Shown here: positions 45,292 through 56,592 of the stretch, piece after piece
Layout of the letters: each line of letters opens with the position of its first letter
How positions within the stretch are numbered: the stretch's first letter is position 1
Assembly: GCA_026168455.1 (NCBI GenBank)
Contig: CM047426.1
Span: 69,598,916 to 69,662,915, forward strand
Source of the DNA: Theocolax elegans
Lineage: Eukaryota > Arthropoda > Insecta > Hymenoptera > Cerocephalidae
DNA length: 64,000 nt
Direction of reading: 5' to 3'
The notes under the pieces: generated by a model
Databases searched by the model: none
The model's input: only the letters and a program-made list of their open reading frames with translations
Told to the model about the DNA's origin: nothing
Translations under genes and position numbers: made by a program

Positions 45292-46653
45292 TGTATTCTA
45301 TGACTGTTCTAGAGTCTTTCCATAGGACAACATTGCACCGTCTAGCTGACAGTATTTGATCGCCCTTGCTTCTCCGACTTTCGACTTTCGTAACACCTCA
45401 GGATTAGGTAGTTTTGTTCTAATTGATCCCAAGCGCTTCGGATTCGATTCGGCATTCCGATAACTTTATAAGTCACGAAAGCCGTCGAGAGTTACCTATG
45501 GGATTGGTTTACCACGATCGGAGGCCACTTGAACAGTGTACCGAAACTCCTTACAAAGGCCCACCGCCTTACGACGGCTAGCCTAGAGTCGTAATTCTCG
45601 GTGAGAATGCGGCGGTGTTTAGCTCACCGCCGTCGTCCGCTTTCGAACATAGGCGGCATCCGGGTTAATCTCGCTTCACGTCAAGCCTGCTTGCAAGCAC
45701 ACACCCCGCAGAGTCCAACCCAATACTGGGGACACGCTGGCATTTCACTTTCGACTCAGAGGTACGCCAACGTGGGGCTCGGATCCCAGTCCCTGCGTAC
45801 CAGAGTAAAGTCATCCTGGTCCAACTGTCGACATGCCGAAGCACATCTTCCTATTACTCCCCGGATCCCCGGGGAGGTTTTGCGGTAGGTGGCCTAGCGT
45901 CCGAATGTTTATGAAGGGTAAAGCATTCGTCACTCCCTTCACAAACTCTCTAAAGGATACCGTTCTAAAAATCCCCTGAAAGAGAAAAAAGCGTACAAGC
46001 CAAAAGGCTTGCACGCTATAGCTTGTGAAGGATAAAACATTCGACAATCCTTCCACAAGCCTTCCAAGGGATACCGTTCGAAAAATCCCTTGAAAGAGAA
46101 AAAAGCGTACAAACCAAAAAGGTTTGCACGCTATGGTGTTTAACATCTCACCTTATGCAAAATCTTCAGTTCGGAAGTATACCACAACTCGACTTACTAA
46201 CTTTATACACAAGGATCTCTTTTGATGAAAGGGACACCCTTATGTGAGACATCCCAGCAACACTCGTCTGGATGAGAAACTACTTCGGTCCGGATGTGCC
46301 CCAAGGCGGACCTCGAAAGGCCCGCCACAGTATTTTGACGCTGCACGTAGTACACCCCGAAGGATGTCTACTTTGATTTAGCGGCCGTCCCTTCATCCCT
46401 AGGTAGAGTCTCCCTTGACGAAGTCGCCTAGATGAATAGAATAATCGTTAACAGCGTATCTTCGACAAAATAAGCGTGTTAGTGAACTAAATATAGCAAG
46501 TTAAACATAACAAGTTAAAACGATTTCGAGGCGCACTAGTGGCAATCCTCTTCCTCCAGTATCGTAGGAGGTCTATATCGGACTCTCGAAATTGGGGGCC
46601 GAGTCACTCACCCTCACCCAACTCAGGAAATCTGAGAGCGGGTTTCCGCCAAG
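45292..46653. mobile_element. 1.36 kb insertion of unknown family, 15-bp target duplication
   Basis: The transposase sequence tagttggggaggaca occurs at 45277-45291 and again at 46654-46668, so the DNA between is an insertion. The insert is GC-richer than its surroundings and has no supported coding frame. It contains two ~120-bp tandem units at about 45905-46140 (each with cccctgaaagagaaaaaagcgtacaa-type text). A duplication of 15 bp suggests retrotransposition, but there is no poly(A) at either end. Confidence 0.75.
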
Positions 46654-47130
46654 TAGTTGGGGAGGACAATCGAACAGTAATTTGTTTAAAAGATTTAAAG
46701 ATCAAGACGGAGAACCTACCTGCATTAAAAGAGTAATTCCAGCAGGTTGTACGCCATTTGCCTAACCTCTTGATGTTTATTTGCACCGGCAAATTAAAAT
46801 AATAATTAAAGAATTTCAAAATTGCACATATTTTCTCCAACAGCAGAAGCAAATTAATAGCCGGAATGATGGAACTAAAATTCATTCACCAATTTGCTTT
46901 TTACTGCAGGCGCCAGTTTTTAGGAACATGATTGAATATGCCTGGTATGCTTCCAAATTAATTAATGACGGAAACGTGTTTGTGAATGTTAAAGAAGTTT
47001 GTTTTATGCCGGCTTTAAGTGCATCTAGATGCAGCGCACAAAAGTTGTAAAGGAACAATTCGTGTGTTTAAATGACCCGCTTGAAAATCAAGCTGTGCGA
47101 AATTATGTACATAATGAAGACAACCACGCA

Positions 47131-47515
47131 AAATGACTAACGTCTTGCGATGAGCAAATAAATACTCGCGAGCATCGACCCGTGAGTTTAGAATGAGCGC
47201 GTCAGCCGGACAGGCACGCGGCTCTTTGTTTTTGTGGCAGCGATATCGAGCGTATAGATAAAACCCTATTGGGAATTATAAGAAAAGGTGAAAATCGTAA
47301 ACTTAGTTTATAAAAACTGTCCGAGGACGCTCCACATCGCGACGCAGGTGATACCTGCGTTAATATTCGCAAGAGCCGGCACTCTTGTTTATATTCGCGC
47401 CGAAAGCGTGTGCGTATCTATAACCGTGCGAATCGTTTATTCTTCTTTGTATTTAAAAGGGGCAACCCAAACAATTAATAAAGTATCATCGTCACGACTC
47501 TTAACCCGCTTTACA
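47131..47515. other. GC-richer block separating transposase C-terminal segments
   Basis: It stands between VRNYVHNEDNHAK and the Cys-rich finger of the pogo transposase and is not alignable to either. It starts tgactaacg and contains attaataaag near its right end, so it could be a solo LTR. I found no target duplication, so this remains open. Confidence 0.3.
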
Positions 47516-48839
47516 TATTTATTAATTACAAAGTGTACTAATTCCATATTTATTGCTTGCTCATGGTGTAGAGACAGATTTTGTTTTTCTTGTTTTTATG
47601 AACAATACCATCCTGCAACATATATCAGTTATTTTGTTAATATATTCTAATTTATAGATATATTAAATCTATACATAAAATTAATAAATATGTTATAATT
47701 AACATACTTACTCATTGTTATTACTTATGTATTTATATTTATAACCATTCGGCTTTAACCTTCAATTACTCTTCTTGTTTTTTGCGATTTGGTGGCAACC
47801 CCATGGCGACTAAAGAAACCGAGAAAAAATCTTGTAACTCGAACGTTACAATTGCACCCTACGTTACCAACCGCGTGGATTAAATTTGATAAATAAAGAC
47901 AAAGCACTTACTACACAGTGTGCAAAGAGCAATAATAAAGACAGCTGACAAAATGCTAATTTAAAGTTTGTACTGTTTTTTCAAACAAATAAGCTTCAAG
48001 ATGGTATAGTTGAAATATGAAAACATCAAGACAGAATTCTGAATCCTCATCACTTTCCATCAGATAAGTATATTCGAATTTTGAAGTATGATCTTTTAAG
48101 GTTAGAAAAAAAATTTTAAATAGTTTAGCTTTTTATTATTAAATTATAATTAGATTAAATAATTTCAGTAAAATTAAATAACATTTTTATATTTTAAGTA
48201 AATTAAAATAAAAAATAATATTTAATTATTATGGAAATTTTTTGTCGTCGAAAATTACTTTGAATATCTTATTAGTTGAGGTAAAAGAAAGTCATTCTTT
48301 GTATCTTGTATATTCCTACGTCTCCACTTTGGATGAAATTCGCAAATAATAGCTGCTTACAATAATTGAAGTGATTTGAAAGTGTTTGAAAAGGCGCATC
48401 CAGTCCTTGATTAGCAGTTTGTGGCAGTAAATAGCATAAACCATGTAAGTATTCATCATTTTATCATTTATACATACATAGCTTTAGTTAAAAAAAATAG
48501 TAGCTTCAGTAAAAAAATATAACCCAAATAAAATTTTGTATTGCTAATTGTAGGTATTTGACTGTATGAATGGCTGGCGTCGAACAAAATTATTATAGGC
48601 ATAACAATATAGTAAAAGGGCCTATGAGAGGGTCTTATACAGATTAAATTCTACGCTCACAGGTAAGAAAACACCTTGTAAAAGTTAGATCTGCATAGTT
48701 ACCTGAAGCACAAAGACTCTCCTTGTTAGTTTAATTTAAATCAATTTTCTTCTAAGCAACCTACTCCTTGTGCTTGAGCTTGGCAATTACAAGCATAATA
48801 AACATTATATTTTGACACCATGAAATAATCAAGATAGTT

Positions 48840-49067
48840 ATGATTGAAACATCTGAAGGAATATCGAAAAATCAGTTATTATGGTCCTGGGCTCAGGCGT
48901 TCCGGGAGTGGATTTTGAACTGCCAGCGGCACGACTCTATGCTGGCCTCGTTGTGTGCGGATGACTTGGATTACCTTCTCTCGGCCAAGAATCGAAAACT
49001 TTTTGGAGTTCTCAAGAACGCACTCACAAACGATCCACCCCGCGTAAAAATTATAAACTATTGCTAA
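48840..49067 (+). CDS. Unrecognised 75-residue frame
   Basis: Open frame with ATG, GC-richer than its neighbours (ILNCQRHDSMLASLCADD). I do not recognise it. It runs directly into the next palindromic element, so it may be the end of a truncated retroelement or gene fragment. Confidence 0.25.
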   Translation: MIETSEGISKNQLLWSWAQAFREWILNCQRHDSMLASLCADDLDYLLSAKNRKLFGVLKNALTNDPPRVKIINYC

Positions 49068-49364
49068 GATATTGCAGGTATATGAGCAATAGTTATTGCA
49101 AACATATTGCCAATATATCGATAATCAATAAAAAAAATATTGGCAATATATTGCCAATATAACACCAAACCTCATCCTGCCGGATGTTGGCAATATATTG
49201 GCAATAGTTACTATCTAGCCACTTCCAAACTATCGTCAACATATTGGCAATAGTTGTTAAATTTTTTATTTCGTATTATTGTAATAAATAAGGTTAAACA
49301 TTGAATCGGCATTTAGCTAGAATAAGGTAAATTTAAAAAAATTTAATAAAAAGTTTATTAGTCC

Positions 49365-49430
49365 CGGGAATTGAACCTTCAGTCTTTAGATCCGGACGCT
49401 TATATTTTACCACAGAGCTATTTTGTTAAT
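49365..49430 (-). repeat. tRNA-like segment (minus)
   Basis: On the minus strand it contains tagctctgtggtaaaatata (A-box-like) and ggttcaattcccgggact (B-box-like). The acceptor stem does not form well, so it is a tRNA-derived repeat part and not a functional tRNA. Confidence 0.6.
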
Positions 49431-49641
49431 TGGTTTATAAGAGTTAATTACAAGTTATAAGTAACAGTTTAAAAGTCGATTGAAAAATTTTCTAAGTCCA
49501 AACTTTATTAATGATATTTAATTTGATCAAATTTGAAATTAATTATTATTTGATTTAATAAAATTTGGACTTAGAAAATTTTTCAATCGACTTTTCAATT
49601 GTCACTTATAACCTGCGATTAACTCTTAAAAACCAAATAAC

Positions 49642-49707
49642 AAGATAGCTCAGTGGTAAAGTATAAGCGTCCGGATCAAAAGATCGAAGGTACAATTCCC
49701 GGGACTG
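49642..49707 (+). repeat. tRNA-like segment (plus)
   Basis: Reads tagctcagtggtaaagtata and later ggtacaattcccgggact. Inverted partner of 49365-49430 within the same palindrome. Confidence 0.6.
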
Positions 49708-50039
49708 ATAAACATTTTTTTTAATTTTTTTTAACTTTACCTTATTGTAGCTAAATGCCGATTAAATTTTTAACCTTATTTATTACAATAATAAGAAATA
49801 AAAAATTTAATAACTTTTGCCGATATGTTGGCGATAGTTTGGAAGTGGTTAGATAGTAACTATTGCCAATATATTGCCAACATATTGTATTGGCAATATG
49901 TTTGCAAAAATATTGCTCATATCTCTGCAATATCTTGGCAATAGTTTATATTTTTACGAGTGACATATATTATTATTTATTAAAATTTTAGAATTTGGGC
50001 ACCACAGGAAAAGAAACAGGTACATTATATATATATGTG

Positions 50040-50165
50040 TGTGTTATACATATTGTGACGGGCCTGACTATATGTAGACATATAGTCAGTATCCAGTCGC
50101 ATTGAACAACGGCTCAAGCGGTAGAGCGTTAGCGTTCGCTCCGAAAGATCGGGGTTCAAAGAACT
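50040..50165 (+). repeat. tRNA-related repeat, plus copy
   Basis: Starts at a TG microsatellite, then tgtgacgggcctgactatat, a small hairpin (tatatgtagacatatagtca), then ggctcaagcggtagagcgtt (A box) and gatcggggttcaaag (B box). Inverted partner at 51412-51545. Confidence 0.65.
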
Positions 50166-50571
50166 GAAAGAATTGAAATTAACCCAATAATTCCATATCA
50201 TCCAAGTTACTTCTTTGATTATGGAAAAGGGAAGAGCTTGGAAAAACTTTAAATCAAACAAATGATTTCATATCATTCAAAACTAGCTTCCTTTATGACA
50301 CGGTTATGTGGTATTAGGTAAGGTGAAATGAGCAAATCGCTAGTGCCATTAAAATGTTAAAATATATTATATTTGACATACGCGGTACGACCTGTTAGGT
50401 CGCCCGCGAACTCTGGGCGAATGCTGCCCTCGGCAGCGATGCATCTCGTTATATACGATGAGTTTGGTAGAAGGGATCGACTTCCCACTTTTTCCACTTT
50501 TCCACCTGGATCCTTGTAACTTGGTTTCCCTTTCTCCTTCCTTCTCATGTGATCATGTTCGTTGTATTTTT

Positions 50572-50932
50572 TTTTTTTTTGTTATTTAACGTCGCTCTAT
50601 TTATGCTGCCAGGGCTAATCAGCGACGGAGGTGAACGGTGTGTCTGTAAACAAAGCACATGTAGTTGAAACAGTGGTGCTTGTGTCCATCGGAAGATATC
50701 ATCGGTCACTGTAATTAGTCTAATAATTACAGTTTCCTGTCTTCCCGATGGAACCACCGCGAACCTCTTTACATCTTCGCGTCCCTAACGAAAAACTGGC
50801 GTCACATTATAGTGACACGCCGAGCCACTGAGTCGCGGTGTTCGAAAAATGCACATGAAAAAATTTTCAGAGGAACCCACGACCCTCGGTGTGAGAGTCG
50901 GGAGCTCTACCCATGAGCCACCGCGGCTCAAG
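50572..50932 (-). mobile_element. tRNA-derived SINE, copy A
   Basis: Read on the minus strand: a tRNA-like head (gagccgcggtggctcatggg, with A box; part of the B-box side is deleted), a unique body and a poly(A) tail (the T run at 50572-50584). It is flanked by gttgtattttt at 50561-50571 and 50933-50943. It is about 80 bp shorter than copy B at 60834-61273 because of deletions, one of which removes the gtacacgtctgggatcg part and another the 61055-61120 part. Confidence 0.85.
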
Positions 50933-50943
50933 GTTGTATTTTT

Positions 50944-51410
50944 GTTGAGGTCGTCTAGCTTATTCTTTCTGTATGTATCTGCCTTAGTTCTTTCGCTAAA
51001 TTTATTAAAACGTCTTTTCTTATATTCTATTTTGTATTTATTAAATTATTAACAATTATAATAATATTATTAATAACAATCATTTATACTCTCCTGCCTT
51101 TGCTTGATAGAATTTATTTATTTTGAATTAATTATGTAATTATCTCCATTTACTTAATAATTTTAATATCAATAATTTATTTTATTATTTAATCCAATTC
51201 TATATATTTTAAATATAATGTAAAATTTAACTATATGCATTTTATATTTTTATAAACCTTATAAACTATTAACTTTACTATTTCTTATCGTATTGACACC
51301 ATATTTTTGGCAAATGTAGCAAAAAACATAAAAATTTCAATAAAATTATAAATTGTATCAATTTTGATTATTTAATTATTTAAATAAAATAATTTAAATA
51401 ATAAAAAAAA
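50944..51410. other. AT-rich spacer
   Basis: No gene or repeat that I can support. Confidence 0.45.
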
Positions 51411-51411
51411 A

Positions 51412-51539
51412 CTACCGCGAGTTGATTTTGAACCCCGATCTCTCGGACCGAACGTTAACGCTTTAACGCTTGAGCCGTTGTTCAATGCGACTGGGTACTG
51501 ACTATATGTCTACATTTAGTCAGGCCCGTCACAATATGT

Positions 51540-51545
<6 letters not shown>
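51412..51545 (-). repeat. tRNA-related repeat, minus copy
   Basis: Reverse-complement partner of 50040-50165, with ttgaaccccgatctctcgga and taacgcttgagccgttgttc. The pair brackets 1.25 kb that includes SINE copy A. It ends against a (CA)n(TA)n microsatellite at 51545-51600. Confidence 0.65.
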
Positions 51546-51600
<55 letters not shown>

Positions 51601-53275
51601 GGCTGGTTCTCTGTGACATCGAAGATGAAAAAAATAAATATTGCTATAACTGTGGGAATATGTTTTAGAGGTATCCAGTAGTTCTCCTGAATTTTTTCAG
51701 ATTTTTTCTGGGCCACTATTTTAAGTTACAGAGAGTCAAAGTTGACATTTTAGCACTTTTTTGCATTATATGCCCATTTTCATGAATTTTTAGCTCTCAG
51801 GGGATGCATTTTTCACTAAAAACATAAGTATGACTTTTTTTGTAAAATTTTCCGAACTTTTCATTAAAAATACTTTTAAAGACATAAATGTATGCTGTCA
51901 CACTCTTGTAAGCCATTTAAACCTTAAATAGTGAAAATCAGCAATTCTGCTCCGGACTCTGGTAACCTAATACTGTCTAAAAGATGTCTTTTTATAGTCA
52001 GAAACTGCCTAAAAATTTCCAGAGTGGGTCTAAATCATTAAGATCACTTATGGTCAAAATATCCGGGAAAAGTGCCCGAAATATTAATAGAAATGTATAT
52101 TTGTTGCCTTAAAACGATGAATCTAGTAGCATGATCATTGCAAAAAAATTTATGCACTTACCTTGGAATGGTAGAACAGTATCTCCACTTGTTTCAGTAT
52201 CCATCTAATCCCCTGTAAGCTGCTAAAAATGCAAATATTATTATAAAATTATAAAAAATTATTTTTTAAACATTTATAATGCTGGATTTTTAGTTTTACA
52301 TCCCTTACAAGAATTATAATACTAATCTGAAGGATTACTATAAAAGTATCAACATTATTATTATTATTATTCAGCAATACATTGTTTAGATTTCACAAAC
52401 TTGTCACTGTCACGTTATCATATTATGCATTATAATTATATACCCGATTTATTTATATATCTTTTGTATTAAATACGTATATTCAGTTATTGTAATAATG
52501 ATGTTTATATATTTATAGTAATCCTTCAGATTAGTATTATAATTCTTGTAAGGGATGTAAAACTAAAAATTCAGCATTATAAATGTTTAAAAATTAATTT
52601 TTTACATTTGTATAATAATATTTGTATTTTTAGCAGCTTACAGGGGATTAGATGGATACTGAAACAAGTGGAGATACTTTTCTACCATTCCAAGATAAGT
52701 GCATAAATTTTTTTGCAATGATCATGCTACTAGATTCATCGTTATAAGGCAACAAATATACATTTCTATTAATATTTCGGGCACTTTTCCCGGATATTTT
52801 GACCATAAAGGATCTTAATGATTTAGACCCAATCTGGAAATTTTTAGGCAGTTTCTGACTATAAAAAGACATCTTTTAGACAGTATTAGGTTACCAGAGT
52901 CCGGAGCAGAATTGCTGATTTTCACTATTTAAGTTTCACTATTTAAATGGCTTACAATAGTGTGACAACATACATTTATGTCTTTAAAAGTATTTTTAAT
53001 GAAAAGTTCGGAAAATTTTACAAAAAAAGTCATACTTATGTTTTTAGTGAAAAATGCATCCCCTGAGAGCTAAAAATTCATGAAAATGGGCATATAATGC
53101 AAAAAAGTGCTAAAATGTCAACTTTGACTCTCTGTAACTTAAAATAGTGGCCCAGAAAAAAGCTGAAAAAATTCAGGAGAACTACTGGATACCTCTAAAA
53201 CATATTCCCACAGTTATAGCAATATTTATTTTTTTCATCTTCGATGTCACAGAGAACCACCCATATATATATATA
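51601..53275. mobile_element. 1.67 kb palindromic element
   Basis: Both ends read inward ggctggttctctgtgacatc / gggtggttctctgtgacatc. The arms (~0.7 kb each) contain the matching block agtcaaagttgacattttag and its inverse. The centre is near 52440. Flanked by TA microsatellites. No coding frame. The partial copy at 2790-3770 belongs to the same family. Confidence 0.85.
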
Positions 53276-53379
53276 TATATGTTATATATATGTTATATAC
53301 TGAATTCTTTGACACGGCGACAGCGGCGGCGGCAGCGAAATATTTATATATTATAGAGATATATAAATCATCAAGCGGC

Positions 53380-54000
53380 ATCTTTAACTGTTCCAAGGAC
53401 AACATACCACCGATGGCATTGGTGGCCAGCTCGACAAGTCGACTTATAGCGTCAATAGTTGACCGCCCTTTCCGAAAACCGAACTGATTGTCGGACAGAT
53501 CGCCTGCCTGTGCAATGGCTGCTTGTAGCCTGGCACAAATGAGCTGCTCGAATAGCTTCCCAGCTATATCCAACAAACAGAGTGACCGGTACAAGGAAGG
53601 CTTCTCCGGTGGTCGGCTCCCCTTTGGGAGAAGCACCAGCCTCTGTACCTTCCACCTTGCTGGGAAGCATTCTAATTGAAAACATGCGCTAAATGTGTCC
53701 GCAAAAATTTGTAGCACATTCAGTGCAGCGGTCTTAATAGCCAGACCATATATTCCATCCGGACCTGGAGCTTTACGGACGGATATTCTCCTTGCAGCCA
53801 TTTTCAGCTCGGTTATGCTAATGTCTGGCGGTGCGACTGCACTGTCGGTTCCCATTAGGCCTGTCTCGGCTGCCCGTTCCTGATGTTGTGGTAATAGGTG
53901 GCGCACCGCTCTGTCAAGAAAATGTGGACACGATGGCATTGAGGCGCCCCTAGGTTTGAGCTTATTCATCACCTTGATCTTATTCATCAGCCTTGAGCTC
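53380..54000 (-). pseudogene. LINE ORF2 reverse transcriptase N-terminal half
   Basis: RT fingers/palm start is clear: ARRISVRKAPGPDGIYGLAI (about 53780), WKVQRLVLLPKGSRPPEKPS (about 53630), then LCLLDIAGKLFEQLICARL and DNQFGFRKGRSTIDAI (about 53460). It ends before the YADD box, so it cannot be active. It follows the endonuclease after a break near 54000-54118. Confidence 0.85.
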
Positions 54001-54117
54001 CTTCCGTTTTTCCTCGTAGGCCGCGGTTAGTTCTTGGTACCGCGGCTGGTTCCGAGCTCTCTGGTGCAGTCGCCGAGTCCGCAGACACTCACGGTGTAAT
54101 TTTGCGATATTCTTATT

Positions 54118-54959
54118 CTACCAGTAAATAGGTGGTCGGCCACGAGGGGTGGATATCCCGGCCATAGAGATATTGCAAGCCGCTATTATGGCACGCGTGA
54201 GTTCCTCGGCTCGTTCTTCCGGTGTTACTTTGACAGCTACTTCTGCTATGGAGCAGAGGAACATTTGTCGGTCGAAGGTAGACGGTACCCATCTCTTATG
54301 TTGGAAACTTTTGTTCAGACTTACTGCCCTGTTAATCATCGATTGGAGCTGGTACACGAGTGCTTGATGGGTGCTCCCCGTGTAGCGATCACAAAGTTGC
54401 CAGGTAAACCCTCTCTTCATTAATCTGGGATAGATGAAGGTTAGGTCTACTATAGACGACCTCCCCGCCTTGGTAAAAGTGGGAGTCGTTCCAGTGTTAG
54501 CAATCTCCGACTTCAAAATCGCAAAGGCCTCGAGGAGTGTATGACCATGAGTGTTCGTTTTCATAATGCCCCATTTTGTCGCCCAGGCATTAAAATCCCC
54601 TCCGATGACTATTGGCAATCGGGAGGACCTTGCACAAGGGATCCCAGAAATCCGTCGATGTTATCACTGGGTGGGAGGTAGCAACTGTATATTCACATAC
54701 CCGCCACCTCCACCAAGGTAAAATTGGGGAGGGAAGCGGCCATTTTTCCGGATACATGCAAGTTTCCATATACCCAGATGGCCGCTCTGCCAGTGGCATC
54801 ACTCACCCATTTCGATTCAATGAGATCACTGTACTCCTCGCTGACGATAACAATGTCGGCCTGCTCTTCTCTGACCAACTGTGGCAGCAGATCTTGGGTC
54901 ACAGCACTGTGGTTTAGGTTGATTTGTAGCACCCTAACCATTTCTGTCAGATGCTTCAA
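54118..54959 (-). pseudogene. LINE ORF2 endonuclease (AP-type)
   Basis: Apurinic-type endonuclease that nicks the target for priming. The N-terminal part (54693-54959) has LQINLNHSAVTQDLLPQL and IVIVSEEYSD with the catalytic Glu. The C-terminal part (54118-54618) has VIGGDFNAWATKWG, DLTF and STHQALVYQL. A break near 54620-54690 separates them. The start overlaps the end of ORF1 by about 26 bases, as often seen in R1-type LINEs. Confidence 0.85.
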
Positions 54960-56250
54960 CCCTAGGCGCGGCTATGTTCTTATCCGCCGCGCAATCCACT
55001 GCTTTGTGGCCCTCTTGGCCGAACCGGAAACACTGCAATGATCGGTCGACTGCGCTTTTGCAAGCGTTTGCGAAGTGACCGACCTCGTGGCATCGGTAAC
55101 AACGCGTGATCGGCTCGCGGAGCCGAAACCTGCAGTTGACCCAGCCTATCCAAAGCTTCCCATTCTGTAGCAGCTTTTTTGCTGCCGATGCGGGAAGAAG
55201 GACACTGGTCATCTGAGTGCCTCCATATGACTTTCTAAGCTTTATATTCGCAGAAGATACCATATTTGGTCCAATCACCGCAGAGATTGCCTCTGCCACT
55301 TCCTCCGCCGTCGTGGCCTCGTCCATGTCCATTATAGTAATTAACTCTTTGTGGGTCAGCATCGGGACATCTGCTAACCCACGTAATGTGGACGAGACCG
55401 CTGCCTCGAGATCTGGAGTTCCTACGCCAGGTCTTTCAAGCTCAATGAGCAGATCTTCTCCTCTGGTACGCTGAATACGGAAGACTCTTTCTCGCAGCGG
55501 CTTGAGGTTTGGCGTGGCTCGTATTTGCCGAAGGATGTCGGCATAGGCTCGCCCTCCTGACACTTTAATCTTAATGGCGTCGGGACGAGCTGGTTCACGA
55601 CCGCTTTAGGTTTTTTGGACACCTTTGGCGGTCTTCCGACATGCTTGGCTTGCTTCAGCTGCGTATTCTGCTGAGTCTCATTCTTTTTGCCCTTGCGTAC
55701 TACAGTAGCCCAGTCAGGGACCTTTGACTGATTCCCACCGGTCTTAGGAACGGATGTTGATGCATCTGCTGGCCTATTTTTCTTAGTGGGCTGCTTCGAC
55801 CCCTTCTTCCTTTTCTCCAGGGGATGCTGAAGAGGTGAGGGCCTTTCCCTCTCCGCCGGCCTCCTGTGACGCTCTTCAGCGCGGAAGATGGGCGACGTTT
55901 ACATCCTTACGCGCATCTGCCATTTTAATTTTCGGCGCTGTCGAGCACACAGCACTGTTCACCCGCGCGTATTCATTGAGAGCTCTGCTGGTTGCTCTCG
56001 CCATACTCTTCAGCTCCTTGTGAATGTTGTTCTTATTCAGAACAAACTTGGTCAGGCTCCCTATTTTCTCATGCAGACAAAGGGAAGCTCTGTCAGCGTC
56101 ACTCGACATCCCAGTCGAGGGCAGGTCACACGTAGCATTTGATGCTACAGACGCCGAGTGACCAACCTCCGCAGCACTTACCATTTTAACGGTGTGAGTT
56201 TGGTCCCCCCCAAAATCCTTGGGACCAGCACTTACCACCGGGGCTTGCAC
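54934..56250 (-). pseudogene. LINE ORF1 (gag-like, CCHC knuckles)
   Basis: RNA-binding ORF1 protein. The C-terminal part has adjacent zinc knuckles, CYRCHEVGHFANAC and CFRFGQEGHKAVDC (about 55085-54990); in the second, Phe replaces the second Cys. The middle (55000-55563) is the conserved ORF1 fold region. The N-terminal part (55876-56250) is a low-complexity basic region. Frameshifts lie near 55560 and 55620-55870. Confidence 0.8.
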
Positions 56251-56483
56251 CCGATCGGAATCACTATCGGAATTTGACAGGACTGCCGTGCCCGGTTAGG
56301 GTAGTGTTGTTTTAACCTCACGATCCATATTTGGTTTAATTTCGGGGTGCCTCCCCCTATCTGGTTTTGGTTCGCCCCCAATATTTGATTTTTTCGGTAC
56401 CATCCATATCTGGAAAGCATTCCCTTATCCACCACCTGGGGAGGCGCCACGATGCGGGACCATCAAACCCGGCACGGGTTTGT

Positions 56484-56530
56484 GTGTGTGTGTGTGTGTG
56501 CGTACTTGCGTGCGTGCGTGCGTGTGTGTA
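56484..56530. repeat. TG microsatellite at LINE 5' end
   Basis: (tg)n with interspersed cgtg units directly against the LINE start; the second LINE copy at 63915 likewise abuts a CA/CG-CA tract (63862-63914). Confidence 0.9.
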
Positions 56531-56592
56531 CAATGGGTTAAAAATTAAATACATTAATTATTACATTTCTAAAATAATTCTATTATAAATAT

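Larger units (their letters stand above)
43947..47650 (+). pseudogene. pogo-like transposase (CENP-B HTH plus DDE), interrupted
   Basis: An ATG at 43947 opens a short N-terminal stretch; a second exon-like stretch ends at a gt donor near 44271, and an acceptor-like cattag lies near 44388. The DNA-binding part (REWAMQRAMQSDD, SLSWVNNFKKKYRIS, about 44640-44790) is a CENP-B type HTH. The DDE domain shows INTDQMGCEY (about 44910) and FLFILDSWGGH (about 45262). After a 1.36 kb insertion it resumes at SWGG (46655), with GCTPFAQPLDVYLH-like sequence reading over a TAA near 46760. A C-terminal Cys-rich finger (IFIACSWCRDRFCFSCFYEQ) is at about 47545-47605. Stops near 44457, 44520 and 45127 show decay. 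Confidence 0.75.
42963..48725 (+). mobile_element. pogo/Tc1-mariner-type transposon with ~0.7 kb TIRs
   Basis: Left TIR about 42963-43655 and right TIR about 48062-48725 are inverted copies (for example gtttaatttatataatacc-type text near 43040 against 48640, and tgactgtatgaatggctggc at 48560 against about 43110). The left flank is TA. The right flank reads TTA, so the TA duplication is uncertain. A pogo-like transposase lies inside. The 5.8 kb length is inflated by a 1.36 kb insertion and possibly a second block. Confidence 0.78.
49045..49965. mobile_element. Palindromic element with paired tRNA-like segments
   Basis: Both ends read inward as (a)cgcgtaaaaattataaacta / cgtaaaaatataaactattg, rich in the word attgccaatat. 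Inverted tRNA-like segments sit at 49365-49430 (minus) and 49642-49707 (plus). The inner arms around 49440-49620 pair as well. No coding region. Confidence 0.7.
53370..56480 (-). mobile_element. R1-type LINE, 3'-truncated, in a CA/TG microsatellite
   Basis: The 5' end is at about 56480, where (minus strand) a CA repeat is followed by cccgtgccgggtttgatggt. A second 5' end with the same start is at 63915. ORF1 with zinc knuckles and ORF2 with endonuclease and half of an RT follow. Sequence stops within RT at about 53370, so the 3' half is missing. Insertion into CA repeats recalls the Waldo group of the R1 clade. Confidence 0.8.

Noticed and set aside
45300..46650. Ribosomal RNA fragment
   Set aside because: The GC-rich, structured look suggested rRNA, but no universally conserved rRNA stretch was recognised, and the duplication at both ends shows it is an inserted element.
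49365..49707. Possible functional tRNA genes
   Set aside because: A and B boxes are present, but acceptor and anticodon stems do not pair properly and the copies lie inside palindromic repeats.
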